A DNA stretch of 64,000 nucleotides from Burkholderiales bacterium (GCA_016716275.1 JADJWR010000003.1:744001-808000), one strand, 5' to 3'. Counted from the stretch's first letter, positions 16,397 to 25,717 are shown. Notes: generated from the letters alone by a model not told the origin. Numbers and translations: made by a program.

Positions 16397-16917
16397 GCAT
16401 CTATGGCGGCTACCTCGACAGCACCGGGCTCGAGAACGCGACCACCGAGACCGACGCCGACGTCAAGGGTTCCGGCGCCTTCATGCTGGTGCTCGGCACC
16501 GACCTCGACGGCTCGCGCGAACTGCAGCTGCAGTTCATGCAGCAGTCGACCACGCTGACGCCCGGCGGCAGCGCCTCTCCGTTCGACCTGACGGTCCGCT
16601 ACCTGCACGTCGGCGGCACCGCCTTCATCGACCGGCCGATCGGCCATGGCCCCTACGCGGTCGGCGGCATCGGCGCGACCTTCTTCAGCCCGGGCGCGTC
16701 CGGCTACGGCTCCGAGACCAAGGCGTCGCTGAATCTCGGTTTCGGCTACTACTGGCCGATCACCGAGAAGGTGGCGCTGCGCGCCGAGGCGCGCGGCTTC
16801 TTCACGCTGGTCGACAGCTCGGGCGGCTTCCTCTGCTCGGGCGGCTGCGTGGCGGTGATCAAGGGCGACCTGTTCACCCAGTACGGCGCGATGCTCGGCC
16901 TGACGGCGCGTTTCTAG
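16312..16917 (+). CDS. Small outer-membrane beta-barrel protein, start codon unclear
   Basis: The frame reads a signal peptide (LLSAATAAALFAAAPAAAQ) then a ~180-residue Gly/aromatic-rich barrel of alternating strands (YSVSIYGGYLD, YAVGGIGATFFSP, LNLGFGYYWP) ending GLTARF with a terminal Phe, as in outer-membrane proteins. Function unknown. No ATG, GTG or TTG lies where the signal should begin; codon 16312-16314 is GTC where GTG is expected. With GTG the start would overlap the GST stop. It is open in frame further upstream, inside GST, but that part is a shadow. It follows rimO-gst in the same direction. Confidence 0.6.
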   Translation, partial: VTRIAPLLSAATAAALFAAAPAAAQYSVSIYGGYLDSTGLENATTETDADVKGSGAFMLVLGTDLDGSRELQLQFMQQSTTLTPGGSASPFDLTVRYLHVGGTAFIDRPIGHGPYAVGGIGATFFSPGASGYGSETKASLNLGFGYYWPITEKVALRAEARGFFTLVDSSGGFLCSGGCVAVIKGDLFTQYGAMLGLTARF

Positions 16918-17013
16918 CCGGCGCCGCCGGCTGTCGCGCGATCCGGCCCAAGCAGGCGCCGGGGCGGCGTGCAAGAATTGCCGCTCGCTTCAAACGAGAC
17001 CGAGGAGACCACC

Positions 17014-18195
17014 ATGCGTGAAGTCGTCGTCGTCAGCGCCGTTCGCACCGCCATCGGGACCTTTGGCGGCAGCCTGAAGGAGATCCCGCCGACCCAGCTC
17101 GGCGCGCTGGTGGTCAGGGAAGCGCTGTCGCGCGCCAAGGTCGACGGGGCCGAGGTCGGCCACGTGGTGTTCGGCAACGTGGTGCACACCGAGCCGCGCG
17201 ACATGTACCTGTCGCGGGTGGCGGCGCTCGACGGCGGGGTCAACGAGGCCACGCCGTGCCTGACGCTGAACCGCCTGTGCGGCAGCGGCCTGCAGGCGAT
17301 CGTCTCGGCCGCGCAGACGATCATGCTCGGCGATGCGGACATCGCCATCGGCGGCGGCGCCGAGAACATGTCGCGCGCCCCGTACGCGATCCCGGCGGCC
17401 CGCTGGGGCCAGCGGATGGGCGACGGCAAGGTGATCGACATGATGGTCGCTGCGCTGCACGACCCGTTCCAGAACATCCACATGGGGGTGACCGCCGAGA
17501 ACGTCGCCGCGAAGTGGGGCATCACGCGGCAGATGCAGGACGAACTGGCGGTCGAGAGCCACCGTCGCGCCGCGGCCGCGACCAAGGCCGGGCACTTCAA
17601 GAGCCAGATCCTGCCGATCACGATCAAGGGCAGGAAGGGCGATACGGTGTTCGACGCCGACGAGCACTTCCGCGACGGCGTCACCATGGACGACATGGCC
17701 AAGCTCAAGCCGGTGTTCGTCAAGGAAAACGGCACGGTCACCGCCGGCAACGCCTCCGGCATCAACGACGGCGCCGCCGCCGTGGTGCTGATGGCGCGCG
17801 AGGTGGCCGAGAAGCGCGGCATCAAGCCGCTGGCGCGACTGGTCGGCTACGGCCACGCCGGCGTCGATCCGAAGTACATGGGCATCGGCCCGGTGCCGGC
17901 GACCGCCAGCGTGATGAAGCGGACCGGCCTGACGGTGGCGCAGATGGACGTGATCGAGGCCAACGAGGCGTTCGCCGCGCAGGCCTGCGCGGTGGCCAAG
18001 GACCTCGGCGCCGACGCGAAGAAGATCAACCCGAACGGCAGCGGCATCTCGCTCGGCCACCCGATCGGTGCCACCGGCGCGATCATCACCACCAAGGCGA
18101 TCTACGAGCTGCAGCGCACCGGCGGCCGCCATGCGCTGGTGACGATGTGCATCGGCGGCGGCCAGGGCATCGCGGCGGTGTTCGAGCGGATGTAG
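17014..18195 (+). CDS. bktB: Beta-ketothiolase BktB-like acetyl-CoA acyltransferase
   Basis: A 393-residue thiolase distinct from PhaA in the same window. It starts MREVVVVSAVRTAIGTFGGS and has NRLCGSGLQAIVS (Cys), FGNVVHTEPRDMYLSRVAA, GHPIGATGAIITTKA and CIGGGQGIAAVFERM. These features match Ralstonia BktB more closely than PhaA. BktB accepts propionyl-CoA as well as acetyl-CoA and supplies 3-ketovaleryl-CoA for 3HB-co-3HV polymers. The ATG at 17014 follows GAGGAGACC; an in-frame ATG at 16969 has no such support. It lies 3 kb from phaR and 11 kb from phaA. Confidence 0.85.
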   Translation: MREVVVVSAVRTAIGTFGGSLKEIPPTQLGALVVREALSRAKVDGAEVGHVVFGNVVHTEPRDMYLSRVAALDGGVNEATPCLTLNRLCGSGLQAIVSAAQTIMLGDADIAIGGGAENMSRAPYAIPAARWGQRMGDGKVIDMMVAALHDPFQNIHMGVTAENVAAKWGITRQMQDELAVESHRRAAAATKAGHFKSQILPITIKGRKGDTVFDADEHFRDGVTMDDMAKLKPVFVKENGTVTAGNASGINDGAAAVVLMAREVAEKRGIKPLARLVGYGHAGVDPKYMGIGPVPATASVMKRTGLTVAQMDVIEANEAFAAQACAVAKDLGADAKKINPNGSGISLGHPIGATGAIITTKAIYELQRTGGRHALVTMCIGGGQGIAAVFERM

Positions 18196-18291
18196 CGGCG
18201 CGCTCGCGAGGGCGCTCAGCGATACGGCACACGTCGTCCCGGTTGCGCGAAGCGCAGACCGGAGCCCGGTGTTCCGCCGACCGAAAGGCGC

Positions 18292-18320
18292 TGGATTCCC
18301 GCTTGCGCGGGAATGACACA
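18292..18320. repeat. Single REP-like palindrome
   Basis: GGATTCCCGCTTGCGCGGGA followed by ATGACACA, form B of the family at 4288-4815, in the bktB to 18456 gap. A remnant CGGTTGCGCGAAGCGCAGACC precedes it near 18240-18262. Confidence 0.8.
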
Positions 18321-18455
18321 TATCTTGGCCCCCGGGCCCCGGATCAAGTCCGGGGCAGGCTCTATCCCGGCGCGACGAGGGCACGGCATCCTGCGACCAT
18401 TCTTTCGCGGAGTTGCTGAGCATCGTCGCCAATCGAGACCGAAGGAGGATCGAAA

Positions 18456-18686
18456 ATGAACAAGCTCGTCGCGTTGCTCGTCGCCGCAGTCGCGGCCGGC
18501 TACGGGCTGCACGCCGTCGCACAGAGCCGCTTCGACGTTCGGCCGGCGCTGGCGCCGATCGGCACGTCGTCGTCGAACGGCATTTCGTTCGCCTGGTTCT
18601 ACGACCCGAACGACCGCGCCGTTTACGTCTGCCGCGCCGGCAGCGGCGACACGCTGGAGTGCAAGGCGAAGGCGCAGTTGCCTTGA
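18456..18686 (+). CDS. Small secreted hypothetical protein
   Basis: A 76-residue protein with a clear signal peptide (LVALLVAAVAAGYGLHAVAQ) and a short mature part with two Cys (VYVCRAGSGDTLECKAKAQL) that could form a disulfide. It is preceded by GGAGGATCGAAA, a good ribosome site. I do not recognise a family. The mature sequence SSSNGISFAWFYDPNDRAVY suggests a small periplasmic protein. It converges on serB and has no operon partner. Confidence 0.65.
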   Translation: MNKLVALLVAAVAAGYGLHAVAQSRFDVRPALAPIGTSSSNGISFAWFYDPNDRAVYVCRAGSGDTLECKAKAQLP

Positions 18687-18720
18687 CGGTGGCCACCGCC
18701 ACGGCGACGCGGCGTCGGCC

Positions 18721-19590
18721 TCAGTCGTCGAACCAGGCCAGCACGCCGTCGAGCGGGCTGTGGTTCAGCGCCTGCGCCGCCTGCCGGGCAACGACCGGCT
18801 TGGCGCGGTAGGCCACCGACAGCCCGGCGAGCCTGAGCATCTGCAGGTCGTTGGCGCCGTCGCCGATGACGATGCTGCGGTCGGTCGGGCAGCCGATTGC
18901 GGCGCAGGCATCGCGCACGGCCTGCGCCTTGCCGTCGGCGTCGATGATCTCGCCGCCGCCGGGGCCGGTGACGCGGCCGGTCAGCCGCCCGTCGACCACC
19001 TCCAGTTCGTTGGCACGGGTGAAGTCGAAGCCGAGCCGCTGCCCGATCCGGTCGGTGAAGTAGGTGAAGCCGCCGGTCGCCAGCAGCGTCTTCAGGCCGC
19101 TCGCCTGGCAGGCGCGGACCAGCGCTTCGGCGCCGGGATTCAGGCGCAGCTTCTCGTCGTACACGCGGCCGAGCAGCGCGGCGTCCGCGCCGGCCAGCAT
19201 GGCGACGCGCCGGCGCAGGCTCTCCTTGTAGTCGGCGATCTCGCCGCGCATCGCCGCCTCGGTGATCGCCGCCACCTCGCGACCCTTGCCGGCGTAGGCG
19301 GCGACCTCGTCGAGGCTCTCGATGTTGATCAGCGTCGAGTCCATGTCGAGCGCCAGCAGGCGGAACTCGGCGAGCTTCAGCCCGCGGGCGACGAAGGCGG
19401 CGTCGCACTTCCAGTAGGCGGCAAGCGCCGCGGCGGCCTTGCGCGTGTCGGCATCGTCCTGGATGTCGAGCAGGCGGGCGCTGTTCAGCCGCCGCTGCAC
19501 GCGTCGGGCAAGGCAGGCGACGCGGAAGGCGTCGACGGCGTCGCTGGGCAGGTCGGCGGACTGAATGACGAGGTCCATGGCGGCCATCAT
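18721..19590 (-). CDS. serB: Phosphoserine phosphatase SerB
   Basis: Last step of serine synthesis, dephosphorylating O-phosphoserine. HAD motifs: DMDSTLINIESLDEV (nucleophile and acid Asp), TGGFTYFTDR (motif II Thr/Ser), and IVIGDGANDLQML (motif IV Asp). It has 289 residues with a short non-HAD N-terminal region, normal for proteobacterial SerB. It starts within the stop of mfd (4-bp ATGA overlap). A second in-frame ATG at 19578 (MDLVIQ) is an alternative start. Coupling of serB to mfd is by position only. Confidence 0.93.
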   Translation of the reverse strand: MMAAMDLVIQSADLPSDAVDAFRVACLARRVQRRLNSARLLDIQDDADTRKAAAALAAYWKCDAAFVARGLKLAEFRLLALDMDSTLINIESLDEVAAYAGKGREVAAITEAAMRGEIADYKESLRRRVAMLAGADAALLGRVYDEKLRLNPGAEALVRACQASGLKTLLATGGFTYFTDRIGQRLGFDFTRANELEVVDGRLTGRVTGPGGGEIIDADGKAQAVRDACAAIGCPTDRSIVIGDGANDLQMLRLAGLSVAYRAKPVVARQAAQALNHSPLDGVLAWFDD

Positions 19591-22500
19591 GCCAGCGCCT
19601 TGAACACGCCCCGCAGCTGCTGCAGGCGGGTGTCGAGGCTGGCGGTCTTCACCTCGATGCGCAGCTTCTGTGGGCCGGCCAGCCGCATGTTCTTCTCGCG
19701 CTGGAGCAAGGCGAACAGCCGCGCCGGATCGACCGGCGCGTCGGCGACGAAGGTCAGCACGATCAGCTCGCCGGAGGCGTCGATCTTCCTGACGCCGAGC
19801 TTCTCGGCGGCCAGCCGCAGCCGGTGCGTCTCGATCAGCGCCCGCGCCGGCTCGGGCAGCCGGCCGTAGCGGTCGATCAGTTCCTCCTGCAGCGACTGCA
19901 GGTCATCGTCGCTGTCGCAGCTGGCCAGCTTCTTGTACAGCGACAGCCGCTGGTGCACGTCGCCGACGTAGTCGGGCGGCAGCAGCGCCGGCACGTGCAG
20001 GTTGATCTCGGTGACCGCCGCCAGCGGCGCCAGCAGGTCGGGCTCGCGGCCGGAGCGCAGCGCGCGCACGGCGGCGTTGAGCATCTGGGTGTACAGGTCG
20101 AAGCCGACCTCGTGCATGTTGCCGCTCTGCGATTCGCCGAGCACCTCGCCGGCGCCGCGGATCTCCAGGTCGTGCATCGCGAGATAGAAGCCGCTGCCGA
20201 GTTCCTCGAGGTTCTGGATCGCCTCCAGCCGCTTCTCGGCATTCTTCGTCAGCGCCTCGGGGTCGGGGATCATCAGGTAGGCGTAGGCCTGGTGATGCGA
20301 GCGGCCGACACGGCCGCGCAACTGGTGCAGCTGCGCCAGGCCGAAGCGGTCGGCGCGGTGGATGATCATCGTGTTGGCGGTCGGCACGTCGATGCCGGTC
20401 TCGATGATCGTCGTGCACAGCAGCAGGTTGAAGCGCTGCTGGTAGAAGTCGCGCATCACCCGCTCGAGTTCGCGCTCCGGCATCTGCCCGTGGGCGATCT
20501 CGATGCGCGCCTCCGGCACCAGTTCGGCCAGCCGCGCGCGCCGGTTCTCGATCGTCTCGACCTCGTTGTGCAGGAAGTAGATCTGCCCGCCGCGGCGCAG
20601 CTCGCGCAGGCAGGCCTCGCGGATCAGGCTGGCGCTCTCCTGGCGGACGAAGGTCTTGATCGCCAGCCGCCGCTGCGGCGCGGTGGCGATCACCGAGAAC
20701 TCGCGGATGCCCTCCAGCGACAGCGCCATGGTGCGCGGGATCGGCGTGGCGGTCAGCGTCAGCACGTCGACCTCGGCTCGCAGCGCCTTCAGCCGCTCCT
20801 TCTGCCGCACGCCGAAGCGGTGCTCCTCGTCGATGATGACGAGGCCGAGCCGGTCGAAGCGCAGGTCGGGTGTCAGCAGCCGGTGGGTGCCGATGACGAT
20901 GTCGATCGCGCCCGAATTGATGCCGGCGATCGCCGCGTTGACTTCCTTCGCCGAGCGGAAGCGCGACAGCTCCTCGATGCGCACCGGCGCGGTTGCCTCG
21001 ATCAGCGCGAAGCGGTCGCGGAAGGTCTGCGTGTGCTGCTCGGCGAGCAGGGTGGTCGGGCAGAGCACGGCGACCTGCTTGCCGCCGGCCACCGCCATGA
21101 AGGCGGCGCGCAGCGCCACCTCGGTCTTGCCGAAGCCGACGTCGCCGCAGACCAGCCGGTCCATCGGAAAACCCGCCGTCATGTCCTTGCGCACGGCGTC
21201 CATGTCCTGGTCGATGGCCGCCTGCTGGTCGGGCGTCTCCTCGAAACCGAAGCCCTCGGCGAAGGCGTCGTAGTCGTGGGCGCTGAAGGCGAAGGCGTGG
21301 CCTTTTCGCGAGGCGCGCACGGCGTACAGGTTGAGCAGCTCGGCGGCGGTGTCGCGCACCTGCTTCGCCGCCTTCTTCTTCGCCTTGTCCCAGTCGGCGC
21401 CGCCGAGGTGGTGCAGCGGCGCGGCGTCGGGGTCGGCGCCGCTGTAGCGCGAGATCAGGTGCAGCTGCGCCACCGGCACGTACAGCTTGGCGTCGTTGGC
21501 GTACTGCAGGTGCAGGAACTCGGCCGGGCCGGCGCTTTCCCCGCCGCCGAGGTCGATCGACTCCAGCCCGAGGTAGCGGCCGATGCCGTGCTCGACGTGC
21601 ACCACCGGGTCGCCGATGCGCAGCTCCGCCAGGTCGCGGATCATCGCCTCGACGTTCGAGGCCCGTTCGCGATGGCGGGCGCGGCTGCGCCGCGGACTGG
21701 TCTCGTAGAGCTCGGTCTCGGTCACCAGCGCCAGCCGCGCCGGCGCCAGCACGAAGCCGCCGTGCAGCGGCGCCACGCCAAGCGAAACCGGCGCATCGCC
21801 GGCGACGAAGCCGGCGAAGTCGGCGTTGTCGCCGAAGGCGAGGTCGTACTCGCGCAGCATCTGCGCGATGGTCTCGCGCCGTCCGGCCGAGTCGGCGGCG
21901 AGCAGCACGCGGCCGCCGCTGGCGGTGAAGGAAGCGACGAACGCGCGCAGCGCGTGCAGCGGGTCGGCGGCCTTGCGCTGCACCGCCAGCGGCGGCAGCG
22001 GCGCGAACTGCGGCTGGTCGCCGTCGGCGACGGCGATGCGGGCGAACGGCCTGGCGGCAGCGAAGAACTCCTGCGGCTGCAGGAACAGGCTGGCCGGCGG
22101 CAGGCAGGGGCGCTGGGTGTCGCGCGACAGGAACCGGTAGCGCTCGCTGGTCTCGGTCCAGAAACGCTGCGCGGCGGCCTCGATCGGCCCGTGCAGCAGC
22201 AGCAGCGAGTCGGCCGGCAGGTAGTCGAACAGGGTGGCGGTCTGCTCGAAGAACAGCGGCAGGTAGTACTCGATGCCGGCGCCGGCGATGCCCTGGCCGA
22301 TGTCGCGATAGACGCCGCAGCGGCTCGGATCGCCTTCGAAGGTCTCGCGCCAGCGGCCGCGGAAGGCCACCCGCGAGGCCTCGTCGAGCGGGAACTCGCG
22401 CCCGGGCAGCAGGCGGACCTCGGGCACCGGATACAGGCTGCGCTGGCTGTCGGCGTCGAAGCTGCGGATCGACTCGATCACGTCGTCGTTCAGATCGAGG

Positions 22501-23120
22501 CGGAACGGCAGCACCGCGCCCATCGGGAACAGATCGATCAGGCCGCCGCGCACGCTGAACTCGCCCGGTGCGACCACCTGCGATACGTGCTGGTAGCCCG
22601 CCTGGATCAGGCGGCTGCGCAGCGCCTCGGCAGCCAGCCGCTGGCCCTGGCGGAAGAAGAAGGTGTGGCCGCCGACGTAGGCCGGCGGCGCCAGCCGGCC
22701 GAGCGCGGTCGTCGCCGGCACCACCAGCACGTCGAGCGCGCCCGGCGCGTCGCGCACCAGCAGTCCGTGCAGCGCCGCCAGCCGCTCGCTGACCAGATCC
22801 TGGTGCGGCGACAGGATGTCGTACGGCAGCGTTTCCCAGTCGGGAAACTGGCGCACCGCGAGCGCCGGGTCGAAGTAGGCGATCTCCTCGGCAAGCCGCT
22901 GCGCATCGAGCGCATCGGCGCAGGCGACGACCACCAGTTGCGCCTGCCGGCGGGCGCGCGCCGCGAGCTGCGCCACCAGCAGCGCGTCGCCGGATCCCGG
23001 CGGCCGCGCCAGCGCCAGCCGCCCGCCGCAAGCGACGGTAGGCAGCGCGAGTTCGAACGGGGGTTTTGCCGGCGTATCCACGAGAAGGCGGGTCGTTGCC
23101 GCGTGCAGCCGACGCCACAA
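19587..23120 (-). CDS. mfd: Transcription-repair coupling factor Mfd
   Basis: Displaces stalled RNA polymerase and recruits UvrA to template-strand lesions. The 1177 residues are near the usual ~1150. Order of parts: UvrB-homology module at the N-terminus (DWETLPYDILSPHQD), polymerase-interacting domain around 500-560, then RecG-like helicase motifs GDVGFGKTEVALRAAF (Walker A), IIDEEHRFGVRQKE (DEEH box) and LTATPIPRTMALSL. TRG-type motifs follow (RGRVGRSHHQAYAYLM), with the autoinhibitory C-terminal domain at the end. It is divergent from ispD, 114 bp away. Intact and colinear with the family. Confidence 0.97.
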   Translation of the reverse strand: MWRRLHAATTRLLVDTPAKPPFELALPTVACGGRLALARPPGSGDALLVAQLAARARRQAQLVVVACADALDAQRLAEEIAYFDPALAVRQFPDWETLPYDILSPHQDLVSERLAALHGLLVRDAPGALDVLVVPATTALGRLAPPAYVGGHTFFFRQGQRLAAEALRSRLIQAGYQHVSQVVAPGEFSVRGGLIDLFPMGAVLPFRLDLNDDVIESIRSFDADSQRSLYPVPEVRLLPGREFPLDEASRVAFRGRWRETFEGDPSRCGVYRDIGQGIAGAGIEYYLPLFFEQTATLFDYLPADSLLLLHGPIEAAAQRFWTETSERYRFLSRDTQRPCLPPASLFLQPQEFFAAARPFARIAVADGDQPQFAPLPPLAVQRKAADPLHALRAFVASFTASGGRVLLAADSAGRRETIAQMLREYDLAFGDNADFAGFVAGDAPVSLGVAPLHGGFVLAPARLALVTETELYETSPRRSRARHRERASNVEAMIRDLAELRIGDPVVHVEHGIGRYLGLESIDLGGGESAGPAEFLHLQYANDAKLYVPVAQLHLISRYSGADPDAAPLHHLGGADWDKAKKKAAKQVRDTAAELLNLYAVRASRKGHAFAFSAHDYDAFAEGFGFEETPDQQAAIDQDMDAVRKDMTAGFPMDRLVCGDVGFGKTEVALRAAFMAVAGGKQVAVLCPTTLLAEQHTQTFRDRFALIEATAPVRIEELSRFRSAKEVNAAIAGINSGAIDIVIGTHRLLTPDLRFDRLGLVIIDEEHRFGVRQKERLKALRAEVDVLTLTATPIPRTMALSLEGIREFSVIATAPQRRLAIKTFVRQESASLIREACLRELRRGGQIYFLHNEVETIENRRARLAELVPEARIEIAHGQMPERELERVMRDFYQQRFNLLLCTTIIETGIDVPTANTMIIHRADRFGLAQLHQLRGRVGRSHHQAYAYLMIPDPEALTKNAEKRLEAIQNLEELGSGFYLAMHDLEIRGAGEVLGESQSGNMHEVGFDLYTQMLNAAVRALRSGREPDLLAPLAAVTEINLHVPALLPPDYVGDVHQRLSLYKKLASCDSDDDLQSLQEELIDRYGRLPEPARALIETHRLRLAAEKLGVRKIDASGELIVLTFVADAPVDPARLFALLQREKNMRLAGPQKLRIEVKTASLDTRLQQLRGVFKALA

Positions 23121-23234
23121 CGCACGACGCGGTGGACGGATCGCCGTCCGCCCACCGCGTGATGGCTATTATAGGAACCCGCGCCACGCGTCGGCAGCAA
23201 CGCCTCGCCGCTGCCGCACGACCAACAAGCTGAA

Positions 23235-23933
23235 GTGAACAAGGCCCCCCGATACTTCGCACTCATCCCGGCCGCCGGCGGCGGCACGCGGTTCGGCGGC
23301 GCGGTTCCGAAGCAGTATCAGATGCTCGGCGCGCGCACCATGCTGGAGCACGCGGTCGAGGCGATGCTCGGCGACCAGCGCATCGAGCGGGTGCTGATCG
23401 TGGTGGCGCCGAGCGACGGCCGCTGGGCGCGCATCGGCTTCGACCGCCGCGTGGCGGTGGCCACCGTCGGCGGCGGCTCGCGTGCCGAGAGCGTGCGCAA
23501 CGGGCTGAAGGTGCTGCCGGGGGTCGCCGACAGCGACTGGGTGCTGGTGCACGACGCGGCAAGGCCCTGCCTGACGCGGCAGGACCTGGTGCGTCTGCTC
23601 GACCGGGTCGGCGCCGATCCGATCGGCGGCCTGCTGGCGCTGCAGGTGACCGACACCGTCAAGCGGGGGGTCGACTTCCGCGTCGAGCAGACGCTGCGTC
23701 GCGAGGAGACCTGGCTGGCGATGACGCCGCAGATGTTCCGCGTCGGCGCGCTGCGGCGGGCGCTGGAGACGCACGCCAAGACGCACGAGGTCACCGACGA
23801 GTCGGCGGCGATCGAGCGGATGGGACTGAAGCCGCTGCTGGTGGCGGCGTCGCCGACCAACATCAAGGTGACGACGCGCGGCGACTTCACCATCGCCGAG
23901 GCGATCCTCCGTTCGCAGGGGCGCGTCAAGTGA
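23235..23933 (+). CDS. ispD: 2-C-methyl-D-erythritol 4-phosphate cytidylyltransferase IspD
   Basis: Third step of the MEP isoprenoid pathway; transfers CMP to MEP. It has the glycine-rich nucleotidyl loop IPAAGGGTRFGGAVPKQY with the catalytic Arg and Lys, then VLVHDAARPCLT and TPQMFRV. At 232 residues it is normal length. The start is GTG at 23235. Its stop overlaps the ispF GTG, so the two consecutive-pathway genes are translationally coupled. The product feeds farnesyl diphosphate, used by HpnC/HpnD 12 kb away. Confidence 0.95.
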   Translation: MNKAPRYFALIPAAGGGTRFGGAVPKQYQMLGARTMLEHAVEAMLGDQRIERVLIVVAPSDGRWARIGFDRRVAVATVGGGSRAESVRNGLKVLPGVADSDWVLVHDAARPCLTRQDLVRLLDRVGADPIGGLLALQVTDTVKRGVDFRVEQTLRREETWLAMTPQMFRVGALRRALETHAKTHEVTDESAAIERMGLKPLLVAASPTNIKVTTRGDFTIAEAILRSQGRVK

Positions 23934-24415
23934 TCCGCATCGGCCTCGGCTACGACGTGCACGCGCTGGTGCCCGGGCGGCCGCTGACGCTCGGCGGCGT
24001 GGCGATCCCGTCGACCCACGGCCTGCTCGGCCACTCCGACGCCGACGTGCTGCTGCACGCGATCACCGACGCGATCCTCGGCGCGGCCGGCCTCGGCGAC
24101 ATCGGCTGCCTGTTTCCCGACTCGGAGGCGCGCTACCGGGGCGCCGACAGCCTCGAGCTGCTGCGCGAGGCCGTGCGGCGCGTGCATGCCGAGGGATGGA
24201 CGGTGATCAACGTCGACGCGGTGGTGGTGGCGCAGGCACCGAAGATCGCGCCGCACGTGCCGGCGATGCAGGCGCGCATCGCGCCGGTGCTGGAGGTCGC
24301 CGCATCGGCGGTCGGCATCAAGGGCAAGACCACCGAGCGGCTCGGTTTCGCCGGCCGCGGCGAGGGCATCGCCGCGCAGGCGGTGGCACTGATCAGCCGC
24401 CAGCCGGCGGCCTGA
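23930..24415 (+). CDS. ispF: 2-C-methyl-D-erythritol 2,4-cyclodiphosphate synthase IspF
   Basis: Cyclises CDP-ME 2-phosphate with loss of CMP. The 161 residues include GLGYDVHALVPGRPLTLGG (metal ligands Asp and His), LLGHSDADVLLHAITDAILG (third ligand His) and KTTERLGFAGRGEGIAAQA. The start is GTG at 23930, overlapping the ispD TGA by 4 bp. It works as a trimer. Normal length, no anomaly. Confidence 0.95.
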   Translation: MIRIGLGYDVHALVPGRPLTLGGVAIPSTHGLLGHSDADVLLHAITDAILGAAGLGDIGCLFPDSEARYRGADSLELLREAVRRVHAEGWTVINVDAVVVAQAPKIAPHVPAMQARIAPVLEVAASAVGIKGKTTERLGFAGRGEGIAAQAVALISRQPAA

Positions 24416-24436
24416 GCAGCGCGACGGGCAGGACGT

Positions 24437-25717
24437 CTAGCCCAGCATCGCCTTCCACATCGTGTCGGCCCACTCGTGGGCGCCCTTGCCGGAGGCGGCG
24501 TTGCCGCGCGGATCGACCTTGAAGGCGAGCTTCGGCGGACCGCCGGCCGGCAGGCTGGCGCCGACGTTGATGGCGAACGCCTCGGTGCGTGCCACCCAGC
24601 CCCAGCAGATGGCGTTGGGCAGGTCGGCCGGACCGGTCGGCGCGGCCGCCGGCGCACCGCGGACGCGCCCGGCGATGTGGGCGGCGACGCGAGAGCCGGT
24701 CTCGAAGGCCAGATGGCCGCTCTTCGGCAGCGGCACGCCGGCCGAATCGCCGATCACGTAGATCGACTCGTCGGCGGCCGACTGGAAGGTCGGCAGCTTG
24801 ACGGCCGCCCAGCGCTCGCCGAGGCCGGCCTTGCGGATCAGCGCCGGCGCGCGCATCGGCAGCACGGTGTTGCAGGCGGAGAACTTGAAGTCACCGACCG
24901 AAGTGCGGATGGTCCGGCTGCCGGCGTCGATCGCCTGCAGCTTGGCCTGGGGGATGTATTCGGTCACGCCCCGGTAGCGCTCGTTGTACGCCTCCATGAT
25001 CGCCGGGCTGATCGGCGGCGGCATCGGCGCCGCGTTCTCGTCGAGCACGATGATCTTGCCCTTGACCCTGCGTGCCTTCACCAGTTCGGCCAGCAGGAAG
25101 GCGCGTTCGTACGGCGCCGGCGGGCAGCGGTAGGGCTGCGCCGGCACCGTGACGACGAACTCGCCGCCTTCGGCCAGGAACTTGTCGAACTGCTGCTTCA
25201 CCGCCGCCTGCTCGAAGGCGCGGAAGCCGACCGGCGCCAGGGCGCGCGCCTGCGCGTAGCCGGCAACGGCGTCCTCCATGTATTCGATGCCGGGAGACAG
25301 CACCAGGAAGTCGTAGTCGACGCGGCGCCCGTCGCCCAGCACCAGCGCCTTCTTCGCCCGGTCGATGTCGACCACCGTGGCGGTGATCCGCCGGATGCCG
25401 AGCCGGTCGAGCCCGTCGTAGCCGAACTGGAACTGCGTCTCGGGCGCGTGTCCGGCGATGAAGTGCGTGCTCATCGGGCACGACATGAAGCGGCCGTTGG
25501 TCTCGACCAGCGTCACCTCGATGCCGGCGTTCTCGCCAACCAGCGCGCGCGCCGCGCCCATGCCGCCCCAGCCGCCACCGACCACTGCGACGCGCGCCTT
25601 CGGCGCCGCCGGCTGCGTCGCGCATCCGGCCAGCACCGCCGGCGCAGCGATCGCCGCGGTGCCGTAGGCGGCGGTACGAAGAAAGCCGCGACGGGACGAG
25701 TTCTCGTGCGTGGGCAT
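24437..25717 (-). CDS. Tat-exported FAD/NAD(P)-binding oxidoreductase, flavocytochrome c sulfide dehydrogenase (FccB)-like
   Basis: 426 residues. Residues 1-30 are a Tat signal (SSRRGFLRTAAYG, ending near the AGC lipobox-like LAGCATQ). An FAD-binding Rossmann motif follows (VAVVGGGWGGMGAARAL). CPMSTHFIAGH fits the position of the covalent-FAD Cys of FccB, and YRCPPAPYERAFLLAELV the first redox Cys. The second redox Cys of FccB would lie just before TFQS; here the text is GERWAAVKLPTFQS, with no Cys. The protein may therefore not be a classical sulfide dehydrogenase. There is no cytochrome partner gene next to it. It lies downstream of an EnvZ/OmpR-type pair on the same strand, with a 114-bp gap. 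Confidence 0.75.
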   Translation of the reverse strand: MPTHENSSRRGFLRTAAYGTAAIAAPAVLAGCATQPAAPKARVAVVGGGWGGMGAARALVGENAGIEVTLVETNGRFMSCPMSTHFIAGHAPETQFQFGYDGLDRLGIRRITATVVDIDRAKKALVLGDGRRVDYDFLVLSPGIEYMEDAVAGYAQARALAPVGFRAFEQAAVKQQFDKFLAEGGEFVVTVPAQPYRCPPAPYERAFLLAELVKARRVKGKIIVLDENAAPMPPPISPAIMEAYNERYRGVTEYIPQAKLQAIDAGSRTIRTSVGDFKFSACNTVLPMRAPALIRKAGLGERWAAVKLPTFQSAADESIYVIGDSAGVPLPKSGHLAFETGSRVAAHIAGRVRGAPAAAPTGPADLPNAICWGWVARTEAFAINVGASLPAGGPPKLAFKVDPRGNAASGKGAHEWADTMWKAMLG

